From contig CAYUZN010000104.1 in assembly GCA_964449295.1 (NCBI GenBank), positions 1-6,649 of the forward strand: 6,649 nt of DNA. Reading direction: 5' to 3'. A model generated the notes under the pieces. The model had not been told where the DNA came from. It saw only the letters and a program-made list of their open reading frames with translations, and did not search any database. This DNA is from CANJJB01 sp964449295 (lineage in GTDB: Bacteria; Chlamydiota; Chlamydiia; Chlamydiales; Rhabdochlamydiaceae). Position numbers and translations under genes: made by a program. Shown here piece by piece: positions 6,525 through 6,649 of this stretch (the stretch's first letter is position 1; each line of letters opens with the position of its first letter).

Positions 6525-6649
6525 TTTATACGCCCAATTTAAAAAAAATTTGGTACTATTTTAGCAAAAAAGTTCGTATTTTTGTATTAAATTTTTTTTA
6601 AAGATTTTAAGCTATATTAATTTTTTTTTAGAAAGGAAAAACCGATATA
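6525..6649. other. A/T-tract intergenic region upstream of the F-box gene
   Basis: This 125-base stretch is almost entirely A and T and contains homopolymer tracts at 6541-6548 (A8), 6566-6571 (A6), 6592-6599 (T8) and 6621-6629 (T9). No open reading frame or G+C hairpin is seen. It carries the leftward promoter of the F-box gene. At the right edge, AAGGA at 6633-6637 resembles a ribosome binding site for a rightward gene whose start would lie at or just beyond base 6649. Confidence 0.6.
6558..6566 (-). promoter_or_regulatory. extended -10 promoter of the F-box gene
   Basis: Read on the minus strand, TGCTAAAAT fits an extended -10 element (TGn followed by a five-of-six match to TATAAT). No good -35 hexamer lies 16-19 bases upstream, as is usual for extended -10 promoters. 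Transcription would start near 6551, giving a leader of roughly 27 bases before the ATG. The motif is visible; its use is inferred. Confidence 0.45.

Noticed and set aside
6379..6564. Open frame of 61 codons on the plus strand
   Set aside because: It is antisense to the F-box region of the leftward gene and runs into its promoter; there is no independent support.

Overview
The window (6,649 bases) carries three protein-coding genes that fill almost all of it. It looks like DNA from an intracellular bacterium living in a eukaryotic host, most probably an environmental member of the Chlamydiota (a Waddlia/Simkania/Parachlamydia-like lineage). The reasons are an A+T-rich genome with bacterial sigma70/sigma66-type promoter and Shine-Dalgarno signals, plus two proteins built from eukaryotic ubiquitin-system domains (an OTU-type cysteine protease and an F-box protein) flanking a large AsmA/TamB-like envelope protein. 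Expanded ubiquitin-related families are known from amoeba-associated Chlamydiae, but Legionella and other amoeba-adapted bacteria also use OTU and F-box effectors, so the taxonomic assignment is an inference (about 0.65).

Layout. Bases 1-161 are an A+T-rich leader with a very good promoter (TTGAAC, 17-base spacer, TATAAT) overlapped by three copies of the octamer AATGATAT. Bases 162-1496 (+) encode a 444-residue OTU-family protease with a polar, Ser/Thr/Glu-rich N-terminal half, a middle domain of uncertain identity and a C-terminal OTU domain with visible catalytic residues Cys248 and His419. After a 64-base gap with a strong ribosome binding site, bases 1561-4947 (+) encode a 1,128-residue AsmA/TamB-like protein with one N-terminal membrane anchor and a long beta-rich body containing internal repeats. 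Convergent to it, bases 4944-6524 (-) encode a 526-residue F-box protein; the two stop codons overlap in one TTAA. Bases 6525-6649 are very A+T-rich and hold the F-box gene's probable extended -10 promoter; a purine-rich stretch at the right edge may be the ribosome binding site of a rightward gene starting outside the window.

How the genes may work together. The OTU protein is a candidate secreted deubiquitinase that removes host ubiquitin. The F-box protein is a candidate adaptor that could recruit host SKP1-Cullin1 ligase and direct ubiquitin onto a target. They would act in opposite directions on the same host pathway. The protein between them is best read as a housekeeping envelope or lipid-transport factor, so the locus looks like a core gene flanked by accessory effector genes. 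No RNA gene, insertion sequence, CRISPR array or clear intrinsic terminator was seen.
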